Source of the DNA: Centropus unirufus
Lineage: Eukaryota; Chordata; Aves; Cuculiformes; Centropidae
Reading direction: 5' to 3'
Assembly (NCBI GenBank): GCA_013397695.1
Contig: VYZI01000003.1
Span: 7,200,899-7,264,898 of the forward strand
Length of the DNA stretch: 64,000 nt
Shown here: positions 11,076 through 24,900 of the stretch, one piece after another
Numbering within the stretch: position 1 is the first letter of the stretch
Layout: every line of letters begins with the position of its first letter
Position numbers and translations under genes: made by a program
The notes under the pieces: generated by a model
What the model saw: only the letters and a program-made list of their open reading frames with translations
Databases searched by the model: none
What the model was told of the DNA's origin: nothing

Positions 11076-13634
11076 TCCTCATGCTTTAGCCCTTAGTTAT
11101 GTCAGCATTTTCATTATGAGAAGTGAATATACTGTCCACTTGAGGCACTTCATGCAATAGTAGATAAATAGTTTTATAGTTATAAAGGGTCATCTAGGTG
11201 AAAAATGAAAGGATATTTGAAAATGAAGATTAATCTTAAGTGATACTAAAAAAATAAATCTGTAGAGATTCTTCCTCCCTTTGATATCTTTGGGAACATT
11301 ACTGTGGTGCTCACAAAAACAAGTTGCAAATTAGTGGGCACAGGCTCCTGGAAAAATTCTTGTACACTTAAAGCTTAGGAAAAAAAATGTCCTGCAATAT
11401 TCCTGCTGAGTGTTATGGTTGCCTGCTGCACAACTGAGAAGAGATTGGTGCTGACAACCCAGAAGCAACAGCATGCAGCTACCTGCTCCAGATGCTCTTC
11501 CTTCATCTTCCTGAGCCTTATGCACAGTGTCATATTTATTGGAGTGGTCCTAAACCAGAGCAAACAACTGACATAACCAGCTGGATAAGTGCAGTGAAGA
11601 CAGTGGTGCACTCAAAGTTAAATTTGGAAAGATTAAGGTGAATGTTAGTCTTAGACCTGTGTGTTTCAAATAGGCTGAGCTGCTCTTCCTCCTGTTGAAG
11701 TCGGTCATGGAGTGGGTCTTGATGGTTTGGGTAAATCTATGGCAAGAAGCCTTCTCAAAGTGCTTGGAGAAGATCATCTTTCAGGGCTTGGATATACTAC
11801 GTTAATTTTTGATTAATGTAATCAATGGGCTGGTACTGCTGTGGTTACAGAGAAGAAGCTTTGGATCCTGATTTTGTTTCCTTTGCTGACAGGACCATTT
11901 TGGCTGCCTCAGCAAATGCCTATGACACAGCCAAAAAGGGGGGCTTTACAGCAAGAGGGTGCAGTTTCCCCGTCTCTGGGATCACCAAGTTTCAAATAGC
12001 TGATTGCCCCAAGTGCGATAGTTTTCATCCGGATCATTTGTCTCTGCAAGAGGTTTAATTTATTGGAATTAATTTCATACAGCTGCTGGAATACATCAAA
12101 GTGCAGCAAGAGGGAGTTGAGCAAACTCAGCCCCCACGGTGCCTGTCAGGAGGGAAGCTGCCATCTGTCTCCCTGACAAGTTACATTAAGTTTTTTTTGC
12201 CCAAGTAATTTGTGTATTTTTTTCAGTCTCTGACACTCATCCTCTCTTTAAGCATGATGTCCGACAAAAGTGGACCCTGGGAAAAACACGGTTAAACTGC
12301 AGCTCAGGTTTAAAGCTCACCTCTGCAATAAGGTGGGAGAAAACGTCCTGTAGGTGATGGCAGGTGGGATTATGTTGCTGCTATTAAGGCACACTCTGCT
12401 GGGTCAAAACATATTAAAGTCAGTTCTGGTGTGAAACAGGCAGTCGTTTTTTTCAGGTCAAGATAGCGTATAACATTGCCTGATGGAAGAGAGAGTCTCC
12501 ATCCATATTGCAGGAATGACAGCCACTCTGGGAATAGAAGGCAACGGAAAATCTCACTTCCAGCAGTACCTTTACCTTATTCTCTCAGCTTTTGAGTATT
12601 TATTGATGATTTTGTCTTTTTTTTTTGTCTAACCAGAAATTAAAGTTGAGCTAGTTCTGCTCAAATCAGCCCAAACGTGTAATTGCAGAGCTGGGAGCCC
12701 CGTGTGTACGCTGAAGCCTCACGTCCGTGGTGCCTTTGCTCAGGATGGGCCAAGCCTCTTCGCACATCGCTCAAATGGTGAGGTCAGAGGAACAGTTTGG
12801 CAACACACAGTGGTCCTGCCTCTGACCTCTACTTTGTGGAGTGTCAGTGTGATCCTGCTAATCCACTGCAGGACAGTGGGAAGTGCCTTTTCCTCACCGC
12901 TGCTGAGGGCTTTGCTTGGAACCAGCAGCTTCAAGGGTGGAAAACACGAGTTGTTCAGCACAAGAGACTGCTTGGCCATACCAGAATAACGTAGAAATAC
13001 ATTTCTCTTGGTACAGCTGCTGAGCTACATGCATGGATAGTGCTTCAACTGGTACAATGTTATAGGTGGAAAATCCTGTAGGCTTTAGACAATTTTGGAG
13101 GGAGAGGGAAAGAATTGTCACTCATGCCTTTGTATGGAGCTCAGCACACGGAGTCCTGACGTAATGGGGACATATAGATATCACTGCAATAGAAATGATA
13201 AGTAATAGAAATGCAGCATCCTGCTAAGATTAATAGTAATGAAGGCAAAGGAAAATTACTACTTCAATGATATGAGAGTAGCATTTTATGAAATATAGGC
13301 ATTATAGTTCAACAAACAGATAGGTAGTTGTAAAACAGAGTCATCAGGAATGAAAGTGCTCATTCTAGGATCTTTTTTACAGCAACTCCTGATCACTACA
13401 ATGTGCACTGTGCTCCAGACAGCTTGAAGAAGAGGTCCACCACATCTCTAGACTGTGACAGCACTTCTCTGTGTTTCTCTGCTTTCCTTGATGTGATGCA
13501 GGCCTTTGTTTGTGCATTTCAGTTATCTGGTTATCGTTATTTTAGTTATTTGGTTATCGTTGAGAGAAGAAAGAAGTTAGGAACATATGTGTTTAGTTTT
13601 TCCCTTCAAACTGGCATCAAGAACACAGGAGCAT
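11076..13634. other. Unique non-coding stretch
   Basis: No gene or recognised interspersed repeat. Open frames reach 95 codons (12702-12989, plus) with overlapping frames on the opposite strand and no domain signature. It contains a short 23-bp tandem duplication at 13521-13561. Confidence 0.55.
13521..13561. repeat. 23-bp tandem duplication
   Basis: AGTTATCTGGTTATCGTT is followed five bases later by AGTTATTTGGTTATCGTT, a single mismatch over 18 bases. It is a minor local duplication of slippage type. Confidence 0.7.
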
Positions 13635-13990
13635 AGAAAGGGGAGATACTTTGGGTGCTTCTCAGTCCAGTCCTCACCTGTTGCAGACTATCATTTTAGG
13701 TAATCACCTCCTAAAAGGATCCGGTCCTGCCTTGGGAATTTTATCTCTGTCATCCCTTTTGATGTTGTTTTAGATCTTCACTTCCTTAATGAGTAGAATC
13801 CTTCACCTAATTTCCAGCCTAAATCTATTCACGGACAGATAGATATAACCATTTGCTCTTCTGCCAATATATTCTTTTCATTAAATAACTCTTTCCCCTT
13901 CAGTAGTGATTAACCTCCTGATATATTTATACAGAGCAATCATATAATCTCTGTCTCTATTGCCTACACTTTCCTAGGTCCCTTGCTACA
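13635..13990 (-). mobile_element. Very old CR1/L3-like LINE remnant (tentative)
   Basis: The plus strand carries phrases that I associate with ancient amniote CR1/L3-type 3' regions read in reverse. These are a 'gtccagtcctcacctgttgcagac' block, then 'aatttccagcctaaatctattca', then 'ctcctgatatatttatacagagcaatcatat'. The order and spacing resemble old CR1 copies conserved across amniotes, but divergence is high and no reading frame survives. The assignment rests on pattern memory. A repeat-library search with a sensitive profile would decide it. If it is that old, retention could reflect chance or functional constraint. Confidence 0.45.
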
Positions 13991-15298
13991 GTTAACTTTC
14001 AGTCACCAGTAGAAGGTCTTATGGGGGAAAATGTCACCCAGCTCTCTGAGAGCCATGGGGACACCTGATGAAGGGGGACATGAGAATGAGTGTACAGCTC
14101 ACATACCCATCTACCGAGTCTGCATGGGTACTCAAATATGTACTCCAACCTTGGGATATGGGCTTGGAGACCAAAATCCATGTTTATCAGATAGTGACTG
14201 GAAAGAAGCTTCCACCCACTGGAGGAATGAGACTTCTGCAAAGCTCTCTCAGAGACAGGAGATATCCTACTGTTTTTTCCCTTCCTGGTAGTTCTGTTTA
14301 CTTCATATCTGCAAGTTTATATTTGTCACTGTGGAGCCTGTTTGAAGAAAGATATTCTTGTGTGGCATCCTGCCTTCCTGGGTCTGCATTCAGTATGCCA
14401 AGACTTACTAAATGAGTATTTCTTGGATGATGGCTTTTCCTGGATTGTGTGGTTGGCTGGTACACACAGATAAGGTAATCACCACTTCCATTGCAAGGAA
14501 AAAAACAAAACTGCTACAAAGCAAGAAGATTGGAAATCTGCTTCCTATTCTTGCTCACTTTTGTAACTACAGTGGCTGATTCACTTTCTGCTGGCCGCCT
14601 TTGGGAGACAACTCAGTGCTGGAACCGCTCGCTCTAAATTCATCAGTTACCAAACTGCCCAGCTGACTAGCCCAAACGCTGGAACCAAACTGAGATCTGG
14701 CAAAAAAAGAGCAAAGATAATACCCAGCTGAGCAGGTTTTGCATGAATAAATCTATCCACCTTTCCCTTTTCATAATCCTTTCCCTACCTCTAATCCATC
14801 ATTTTTCAGAAATGAAACCAGTTTCTTGTTTGCTGAGGACAAAGCTTTATGAAAGAAGATCAGCAGAGCTTAGAAGTTGCTGCCACGTACTGAATTTTGC
14901 ACTGGAGAGTGTGCAGGACATGTTCCACTGACCTAGAACACAGGCACAAAATTTTCCTGGTGCCAAGAGTTCTTCAGGTTCTTGATTGTATGGACAGGAA
15001 AGGAATGGGCATTGCAGGACAATGTAAGAGTAAGAACATGCCCCAATTCTGAATTTTTTTCTGTCATTAAATCAGTATATTTTTGTCCTGTTGTTTGTCT
15101 CTGTGGCTCTACTGAACCATACCAACTTTTCCGTTTTCTTCCCAAAGGCTCCCATAAACAAAGTCCTTCTGTGTTGAATCCACAAGGCATGACTTTTTCT
15201 GTCCAAGAAAAAGCTGTTACTTTCTTACACCAAACGCTTTTCACAGTCATCTGTGAAAAGATATGCTGAAAACTGTATGATTTAGGATTTTCCATTTA
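13991..15298. other. Unique non-coding stretch
   Basis: No gene recognised. A 120-codon open frame (14933-15295, minus) and a 115-codon one (14068-14415, plus) show no family signature and overlap open frames in other phases. It lies between an old and a younger CR1 copy. Confidence 0.5.
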
Positions 15299-15925
15299 TC
15301 ACAGAATCACAGAAACACTAGATTGGAAAAGACCTCTGAGATCATCGAGTCCAACCATTCCTGTTTACCACTAAACCATATCCTTAAGCACCTCGTCTAC
15401 CCATCTTTTAAATAATCAAGGGATTATGATTCCACACCTCCCTGGGCAGGGTGTTCCAGCATCTGATGACCCTTTCAGTGAAAAAGGTCTTCCTAATCTC
15501 CTAATCTACTTGAACCTCCCCTGGCAGTTTGAGGCCATTCCCCCTGTCCTATCACCTGACACTTGGGAGACCAGCAGCCACCTCTCTACAACCTCCCTTC
15601 AGGCAGTTGTTGGCAGTGATAAGGTCTCCCCTCAGCCTCCTCTTCTCCAGGCTGAACAACCCCAGCTCCCTCAGCAGCTCCTCATAACACTTGTGCTCCA
15701 GCCCCTTCACCAGCTTTGTTGCCATTCTCTGGATGTGCTCAAAAACCTCAACATCCATCTTAGAGTGAGGGGCCCAGAACTGAACACAGGATTCAAGATG
15801 CAGCCTCACCAGTGCCAAGTACAGGGGCAGAATCACCTCCCTGGACCTGCTGGCCGTGCTGTTTCAGATACAGGCCAAGATGCCATTGGCTTTCTTTGCC
15901 ACTGCAGCAGGCTCCATCTTTAAAT
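15299..15925 (-). mobile_element. CR1 LINE fragment: end of ORF2 plus 3' UTR
   Basis: On the minus strand the sequence encodes the C-terminal tail of CR1 ORF2, with motifs KKANGILACI, YLALVRLHLESCVQFWAP, KLVKGLEHKCYEELLRELG and LFSLEKRRLRGDLI. The 3' UTR follows and ends at 15299 in CACAGAATCAC-type repeats. The 94-codon open stretch (15552-15836) is a relic of ORF2 without the reverse-transcriptase or endonuclease core. An in-frame stop after ILACI and other substitutions make it dead. The 5' limit is not sharp, because similarity fades near 15910-15930. The 165-codon open frame on the plus strand here is only its antisense. Confidence 0.95.
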
Positions 15926-18900
15926 CCTTCCCTATCTGCTTTGTCATTGCATAAAAAACATCTGAGAAAATAGTGGGGGCATTGGGGAATTGTGCAGCAG
16001 CCTTGATACGAGTATCCATCACTTCTGACTCTGGAGGAAGAGGCAAATGGTTTACACGTGGTGTTTATGGCATTGTTTCAGGGATGCATCCACTGTGCTG
16101 TGGAGGATGTGTTTCAGGATGCCCTGTAAGGAAGCGAGGCATGGCGATGAGCACATTGAGGCACTGTGTAATCAAAAGCCAATATCCTCATGTGAGCAAG
16201 TATTCCTACATCATGCTGAATTCTGCTTTGAAATACTTTGCTTGACTTCTAGTGAGATTACACCCAGTGCTAGTTCAATCTTCAGCAAAGGGAGCTCTTC
16301 CAAGAGGGATGGCATCAGGCATGATACAAGGAACATGGGAAGGAGCAGCTGTGCCACTGCCACCTCTAGATATCAGTCAAGGAGGCCTTGCTTACTGGGA
16401 AGCCCAGGGGGCTGTTGTGGTCATCTCACGGTGGAAGGGCTGGATCGGGGAAGAGGTGGCTGGGGAGGAGAGAAAGATGGGATTATCACAATGGGCACCT
16501 GAAACATCCACAGCTCTGCAATACCCAGCAGAGCTGCCTTCTCCACAGCCTCCCTTTCACAGCCTGGGGTCAGCTCTGCTGCCACTACTAAAATAAATCT
16601 GGGGCCTCTATTGAGGATAAGGACTGCACATATTTATCCTTATGGCTGGGAGAAAGCAGTGATTGCTACATGGCTGGAAAGCCTTGAGGCAGCTCTGATT
16701 GTCCCGGGGCAACCAGGAGTAGGATTCACCACATGATTTCCTTTGAGAAAGGGTGGGATCCCCCGAATAGAATGTTGAATGACACATCTTTGCAATGAAT
16801 GTGACATGGTTTTTCTGTTCTTTTGCTTTTCTGTTGTTTCGCCTCATGATCCAGGTCATCCAAACATCAGCATCTGCATGGCCAGTTTATTCCAAGAGTG
16901 GCAGAGCTAATGAGAAACCCTTTCCTAGGGGTTTGTGTTTTGAGGCTGAACTTCCATGGGAATAGACATGTTTCTGAAAGGAACTGAGGTCACAGTATAG
17001 TCCTTCTCTCAGCGGTGGCATTAACAATGTCTCTCCCCTCTGTCCAATTACATAGTTCTTCTACAGAACTGGCCAGAAGCTTAATAATGTTGAGACTTTT
17101 ACTCCTCTGTTACATTTGGCTGGTGTGAGCCAAAAGATTAAAAAACTATCTGGGATGAGCTAGCTGTTGAACAAACACAAATCAATGACATGATTCGGCT
17201 GGAAATTGGGCCAAAAAAGCACTGAGGAATGATGAAGCGTTTAGCCAACTCATTAATGATGTTCATAGTCACAGTTATTCCCAGGTGAGAAAACACAGGT
17301 GGGAAAATAAAGGTGGGGTCTTCTACATGCAAATTGACCCCACAAGGCAGAAGATGCCTGGAACCCCTGTGACTGAATGTAAAAATGGTGCTTGTTGTCA
17401 ATCGCCGTTCCTGGCTCTGCTGTGGAACAAACTTCTTTCCTTCCCTGTGTCAATCCGCCTTTCCCGGCATGTGCCTGTTTTTCCTTCTCAGATCCGGAGC
17501 TCTCCAGGTAGGAGCTGTCTGTTGCTGTGGGCTTGTACAACACCTCTGATAATGAGAACTCCCTCTTGGTTCAAGCTGTTAAGCATTCCTATAAACCCAG
17601 CAATATATACTAATAAATAATGAAAGTTGGAGCAGAGAAACTATCAAGAGAGCTGAAGCTTGTTTAGGTGGAAAAATGGCATTTGACTGTACTTCTAGGC
17701 ATGTTTTGAAAGCAAACTAAAGTTTTCATTATTTGCCAAGATCTGTGTCATGTCCATCACTTTACACCTAAAGCAGTGTACAGCTCTCTTCCAGAGCCTG
17801 TGCAGCTCCCTCAGCTCCTCTAACAAAAATATCACCTACTATGTTAGATAGCCTTAGGTCCGATCTCCGATCATGACAGATAAGTGAAGGAAAAAATGTT
17901 TTGAAATAAGCTCATTTTAAAATATATTTATTCCTGCTGGGGTTTCCTAGTCTCTGTGTGCCTTGATCAGAGAAGTTAGCCTGGCTTCTTCTTGGCTGTG
18001 AAGATGACTTGCCCCATTTCACTTCATTATTTTTTTTGACTGCTTTAGATTGTTACCCCAGATTACAAATGGTCCCAGCACTTCCTTGTGGAAAATATTT
18101 TTCCATGCAGTCATCTGCTTGCTCCTTTTTTTGTGTGCATGTGTTCGCTACTGTAAGTTTTCCCTTTTCCCAGAGCACGAGCTGTGGGCTCTTGCCAGTA
18201 ATGGAAGTTCTGTAATGCAAGAGGGAGGAGGATGTGCATGGGGTGTGTGGGGTTAATGGTGGGGAGAATATATGGCATGGCATAAATCCAGGTTACTTGA
18301 ACTGAAGTACATAACTGTTATAGGCAGTGCAGGGAGTGTTTCTGCTACACGGAATTTCATGTCCCTGATCTGAGCAACAGGAGCTCAACTGCTTCACTTC
18401 TCACCTGGTCTGTGCCAGAAACTGCCCTGTTACACGATCTATCTCTGGCAAATAGACGGTTAACACGCAAGTCCTGCAAAGAGGCATTATAACAAGAGTG
18501 TGGAAAAACTCTCTGATGTAAGGAGGAGCTCACCCTCCAAGACTGGGAGAATGCTGAGTCAGCAGCTCTCTCAAGGGGAAACATCTCTGAGGCTCAAACA
18601 ATTATGGTAGAAACTGGGCAGCTTTGTGATGTCATTTTACCTCTCTATAGATTGTCTGTGCCCAGTTACATCTGATATTCTGTGTTTTCACTTGGCTACT
18701 TAAAATAACTGTAAGGAATATTAAACAAACAACCTTTAAATACACCGTATAAGGAGGTAAAATATATTTTTCCTTAGTAGCTTTGAATATTTTCATGCAA
18801 CTATAAAATCACCTATTTTGAAATAGCTGCAACTTTGCCAGTCTTTTTCTCATGCAAAGGTTCAGTTTTATTACACATATTTCAATGGGTAATTTTCTTT

Positions 18901-21900
18901 CATTAAATACCCCTTTGGTCAATTTTAAAACATTTCCTATATCTGAACATAAACACTAACGCTTTACTTTCCTTATTCCTTTATCTTCTCCCTCCCCGGT
19001 GAAGGGACATTTTGATAAGCAAGCAGCAGTTTCATGGACAATGCAGTGTCATCAGATCCCCTCTGAAGCCTGGCAGAGGCTGCCTGTAACCTGTAGGTGT
19101 CTGCTGGCCCCTCAGGTACCCCATGCTGGCATCTCCTGCCAACCCTTTTGGGAAGATTTCTATTTTGCACAGAAATAGTTAATTTTTTATGCACCCAACT
19201 ACAGCTGCATACCGGTTTATTTTATGACTAAGATGGTCCAAAAAGACATATAAACATATTTTACAATAGAATTTGAAATATTTTCAGTTAATGTCAATAA
19301 TTCCTTTGTGGCATCCATCTGGACAGCGTGAGCCCTTGGGACAAGGAGACTCTCCTCAACCCCACCAGTGCTTCTCAGCCGTAGGCACCTCCATCCCTGG
19401 GTAGGTCACACATTAAAACGGACATGACATATAGGCACCCGTCTTTGTTTTCATGGAAACACTGGATTTTCTGTTTCTCTGAATGTTCTTTGCCCATCAG
19501 TACAGTGGGCAATTTGACATCTGCTAGTATTTCTCATCTGTGCCAGGAGATTGGAGAAATAATTGCACAAGTGTTTTGGGGATCTGTGGTTCAAATATCC
19601 TCTGTATGGGCTGAGGCCTTCAGTGGTTCGGTGAGAGCAGGGTCTGGATCAGGTGGGGCTCCAGGAGGACACAGAGGCCTTTGCAGACCTCCTTGAGCGC
19701 TGAGCTCAATGCCAACACAGAGCTGCTTTGTTTCGTCTTTCTCAGCTGCTACTGACTGCTGATTTCACAGCTTTTAATATATATATCTTTAAAATGTTTG
19801 TCACGCAGGCTCAGCTTGAGAAGTTAATTTCTCTTGGTATGATATATTCCAGTGAGTTGGCTGATAATCAGAACAAGAATGCAATTGGCACATTTCTGTT
19901 TCAGGTGGGGCAATAGTCAGGTATTGAGAGCAGACATTGTTTTGACAGGGAAGAGTTGGTAAGACTTTGCAATTCTGGAGAATAGAAAAAAGAGAGAGTA
20001 TTGTTAAATCATGTAACTTCTGAAAAAGAACACTCCTCTTTGCCTAGTTCTTGCTGTAGTCTTAAAGTCAGTACAGCTGAAGCACAGTAATGAAAAAGAT
20101 AATGCTGAAAATACCTTGTCTCATTCAATTCTCTTGCCTTGTCTTTCCGACCTGCACAGAATAAATACATTCTTCACTTCTGGACAGATTATCAAATTTA
20201 AAGTGTATTAGCAGGCACCAGCTGTGTGCTGTAATTATTTGGCTGAATCTTTTGATGTCAGAAGAGAAAGACTGAGTTAATGGCTCAGATGCTCTTCTGC
20301 TTGGTTCCCTAATATCTGCCACCTTGCACCTGGTGAGTCTGCACAGAGCGGGGATGAAGCAGCAGGAGGGCAGAAGGGGACTGCTGGGGGCACGCAGCTG
20401 AGAAGGACAGATGACTGCTCACGCTGCAACAGCTTTGTAGCAAAATATTAACCATTCTCTGCCAATAGTCCCAAGTGAGGATGGAAAAATTCAGTTTTAT
20501 TTCATTCCAGATGGCAGCAATGTTGCCTCAGTAGTCATGAAGGGCTGATTTCAACCGTCTAAAGAGAGATATCTAAAATCTTTGGAGACGCCCAAGAGCA
20601 GTGATGAATATTTGTGTCTCCAGTGTCTTTCAGGGAGGTGTTCCCAGTGCAGCTCCAGCCAGGCTGCTGACCCGGTGGCTGGAAGAGGTGGGAAAGGGTG
20701 CCAAATGGCTTGACATCAGCATGGTTTTGTGGTTTTATTAGTTACTTTCTTTGCATTCTTTGCTAAAAGGAGAACAGCAAAATATGTTGCACTTTTAGAT
20801 AACTTAGTGGTGGAGGCTAATTCAGAGCAGTAGGAAAGGACCAGTAGATAAAGCAGTGCGTGCTAAGATTTTTCATCAGCACTTTGGGTGGGTTCGGGAT
20901 TTTGTTTGGGACTACACTCTGCCTTGGCATCTGGCAGGATTGTTCCCTTGTGTGTGGGAATTGATTTTGTCTGCAGAGATTGTCACACCATGGGCTGGGG
21001 TGCACATGCTTTAATTTCTCCTGGAAAGGGTCTAGTTCACATGCACCAAAACTACTCTGCAAATGGAGCCAACATGCAGTAAGTCGAGGTGACTGGAACA
21101 CTTGCTTTCCAACTGCATGGTGACTGTAAATGAAAATCCTGAAGTGAGAGGCAAGCTGTATCCGGAGAAAATTCCTTATCCATCTCTAGTAACCTGAATG
21201 TTCTTCAAATTTTAAACAAATTTTAAAATTACATGATAATTTGGATAATCTGTTTATCTCTCTCTAAATGTAGGGACAGGTGTTCATTGCTGAAGAGTAC
21301 TGTACAGGCAGCTCTGGAATGTTCCCATTTTGAGGTGCACTACCCAACTGATGGTTGCCAAGTGGGTTCTGCAAGCATGCATGGGCAGCCCAAACTGGCA
21401 GAATCGAGCAATTATTTAATAATAGCATATTCTGGATTCTGTTTGTTGTTACTCTGTCCCCATCTTTTGGTGGCATACGTTTTTCCTCTTAAAACCTTTT
21501 TCTCTAACCATGGGAGATGGAATCTTACCGTAGAAATGAAAGCTGAACCTTTGGGCAAAATCACTGATCTACCAGTGGCATCTTTGGACAGGAAACTAAA
21601 GAGTAGGATGAGGCTGCACATAGACTTGTAAAAGTTGGCAACCTTTGCATGTATATATTACAGCGATATGAGAGCAGTGTTTGCTAGTATTCAAAAAGAA
21701 AAAGATTTTGACCCAGCAGCTCTTGGCCTTTAAAGGTAAGCCATGAGGAGTAGGGTGCAGCACATACACAGGCAATATTATTTTAATAGTATTTCCCTTT
21801 TTTTTTTTTTGTGCTGTTGTCCAACCTTGTCTCACTTCTCTTGGTGAGCAGAGCTTTCAGTAGTAATAAATAGAAAAGCAATAGCTCCTCTGGTGCTTTG

Positions 21901-24900
21901 AACAGCACAAAAGTATTCAATGCCATATAGAGTGCTATGTGGATCAAGTTATTGCATGTGAGATCTTGCGCAAGTGTTACATTCAGCCAGGTATTCCTGG
22001 CTAAAATATTTCTATGGTTAATAATGTAAACGGTGGGCAAAATGGAAAGCTGGTATGAAATTTATTTGTTCTGCTTTGCCATTTGGAAAAGGGCCAGTAC
22101 ATTAAATTGGAAGTACAATTTACCATTAATACATCCATTTCGACTACACGTGGTAAATACCCACAGGTCGCTTAAAAGAACAGAATACTTGGCATCTCAC
22201 CTGGAGCTTTCTTTCACAAAAGAGAAGGAATGTGGAAGTTCCAAGGTAAATTATGAATGAAGAAAGCCAAAGGAGATTTTAGAAATCGTTCGGTGATGTC
22301 AAATTGAGAAGAATTGAGGAAAAAAACCCACATGGTCTGAGCTACCTCTTGTTCCAAATGTTCTGGGTTGTTATCGATGATTGCGCAAAGAGAATGAAAA
22401 ATGTCCTTGTCCAGTAAATATAGAATTCTTATTATAAGCATTTTACATCGAACACACACAGGAATACATTTCTGAACAGGCCAAGACGCAGGTTAGTTGG
22501 AACCCTAGTTTCACTGAGATTAGAATCAGAGCTGCTAGATGCTATTCACATTCATTAATTTACAGGGAGTCTTGCATTTTGAACCATACTTTGCAGGTTA
22601 GGTATGTATCCACCCTTGCTTTGTCTGGGAAAAAAACAGCTCACACCCTCCTTCAGTCAGAAAGCATCTTTGCTAGCAGAACTGTATGCCAGAACAGCAC
22701 TGTAAGTAAACTTTGGTCAGACTAATTTAAAAATGTTGGTTAGATATTCGGAAAGAAAGTGATTCCTAGGTGGGGCTTATTTAATTAAGACTATCTTATG
22801 CACATGCAGTTGAAGTAATTTAACATTTACTTTTCTGCAGTTATCATGAGCCACAGTCAAAACAAAAATGCGGAAAGGTTCAGAGGAAAATGTCCTTTAA
22901 AGCAGGGCCACACTTTAAGGCTTTCCTGTTTTCTTCAGTCTCACAGCGTAAGAAACTGGAAAAGAAAATGCAACATAATATCTAGTGCAAAGTGCGGAAT
23001 GGTAGGGTGTCTATATTAATTCCTGGCTCTGGTCTTGTGCTCTCGAGTGAGTCATTGCTTCACTTGTGAATGAAATGGCAATGATAAAAACCAGTTTTAT
23101 CTATACCCAAAAGATATGGTGATTTCACAAGGTTTAATTCCGCTTTTAAAACATGTTTTGAAATATTCTGGTAAAATATTGCAATGAGATCTTGCTGTGT
23201 TTCCAAAAAGGCCTACAAGAGTCATAGCCCTACAGAACTCGTAGTTTATAAACTGCAATTTAATCCACAGAGTGATTCAGCCCATGTGAAAACTTGACCT
23301 TTCAGCTAAAATTCGTGGTCTGTTTTTAAGACACTCTTTAAAATATCTTACCATAGAATAGTGTATGAATTTTAGGGTGTTTTGAAATTATTTTTGAGAT
23401 ACTAGAGGAATGAAGATGACACCGTTTTTTTTTAAGAGCCTAAGTTAATCTGCTGAGGTTGCAAAGCACTAAATCTGATCGCTGCTCACAAATTAGTGAA
23501 GGTATAGCACGAAAAACTAGAAACTAGTCGTACATAAATGTAACAAACTGAAGAAGAGCCCAATTGAACTTTTATAACGGAAAATCGTATCACGTGCATT
23601 TACTAGATTTGTTTGAAGAACCCACCACATATGAAATTGCTACTGTTGAATTGGTTTTCCACCGAATTTTACTGAAGACTTTTACTAAATCTTCTCAGGG
23701 CAAGATGAAACATCCTTTCATGGATTATTAATATCTGATTAAACTGTAGTGTGGGAACAACTGGCCACTCTCACAATGCCAAGGATTATCTGTGGTCATT
23801 CCCAAGGAAATGTGCTGAGACTGCTGTTGTTCTAAACTCTTTCATGCTCAAAGATAAAAAGAGGAGCAAAGGTGTAAGGCAGAAAAGCTTAGGAAAAATA
23901 GGACATAGATTGGATAGTCAGAAAAACCTCTTTGAAGTCATGATATCAGAAGGATTTCATGATACAGAGTGCTTTGGCAGTAAAATTACAGCTGAAATTT
24001 AATGTCAGTAAATGCAAAAAAACCCCATGTAGGTGGAGAAAAAAAGAAACAACTGTAGCTAAAATACACAGTGACGAGCTTTGTCGTACCTGTCCTGGAA
24101 TCACGGTATGCAAAATAAGTTACCTTAAGTTCAACACGGATCAAAAAAGGAAATTAAGTTTAGAAATTCTTAACACAAGAGCAGAGAGTTAAAAAGGGTA
24201 TATCATTATGCATCTTCAGCTCCAGTGTATGCCCATTTCTTTGCCGGTACATGCAGTACATTAGGAAAAGGAAAAAATGATGGTTGGATTGGAACGGTAA
24301 GATGCAAAAATCTTATTGAAGGACTTCCTTTTTGTCCAATTTGCTAATGTGCTTTCTGCCTCTGTTCACTGCTGGCTGCTGCACTAGGTGGACCTGCAGC
24401 CTGAGTATAGGTGGTGTCTCCCTAGCATGTATTGATATCCATACACTGGGCAGATCTCCTTACTAATGCAGTTCATCTCTGCACTCTTTGGAGTGCACGT
24501 TCTTTGCAGACAAGGTAGCAACTTGGTTACAAGACGCAAGATAATTATAAAACAATGTTTATACTGTGCCTCTTCATTTGAAAAGGCAGTGGACTAGAAT
24601 ACACACGTGCAAATATTCCAACACATCAGACACTCAATTTTTGGATGTTTCAGTCCTTTAGCTCTAACTGGGAGCCAGCTGCGGAATCCAAGTAGCAGTT
24701 TCTATCTTCTCTTCCCTCCATTGCTTCCCTAGTAATGTTCAAGGACTTGCCTAGAAAAAAAAGACAAAATGACGCTAAATTAAATTTTAAAAAGCAACAA
24801 GAAGAAAAGGCTATGGTACTGTTATGGAGGTTCTTTTCAGAAGCTATTAGTTTGTAATTCTGTTCTGGAGACAGCCAGGGAGGGACTACCTCAAAGCTCT

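Noticed and set aside
15426..15923. 165-codon plus-strand open frame
   Set aside because: It lies entirely antisense to a CR1 ORF2/3' UTR relic; the real homology is on the minus strand.
16047..16596. Overlapping open frames of 151, 114 and 67 codons
   Set aside because: Three frames are open over the same GC-richer DNA with no family signature, as expected from a local scarcity of stops.
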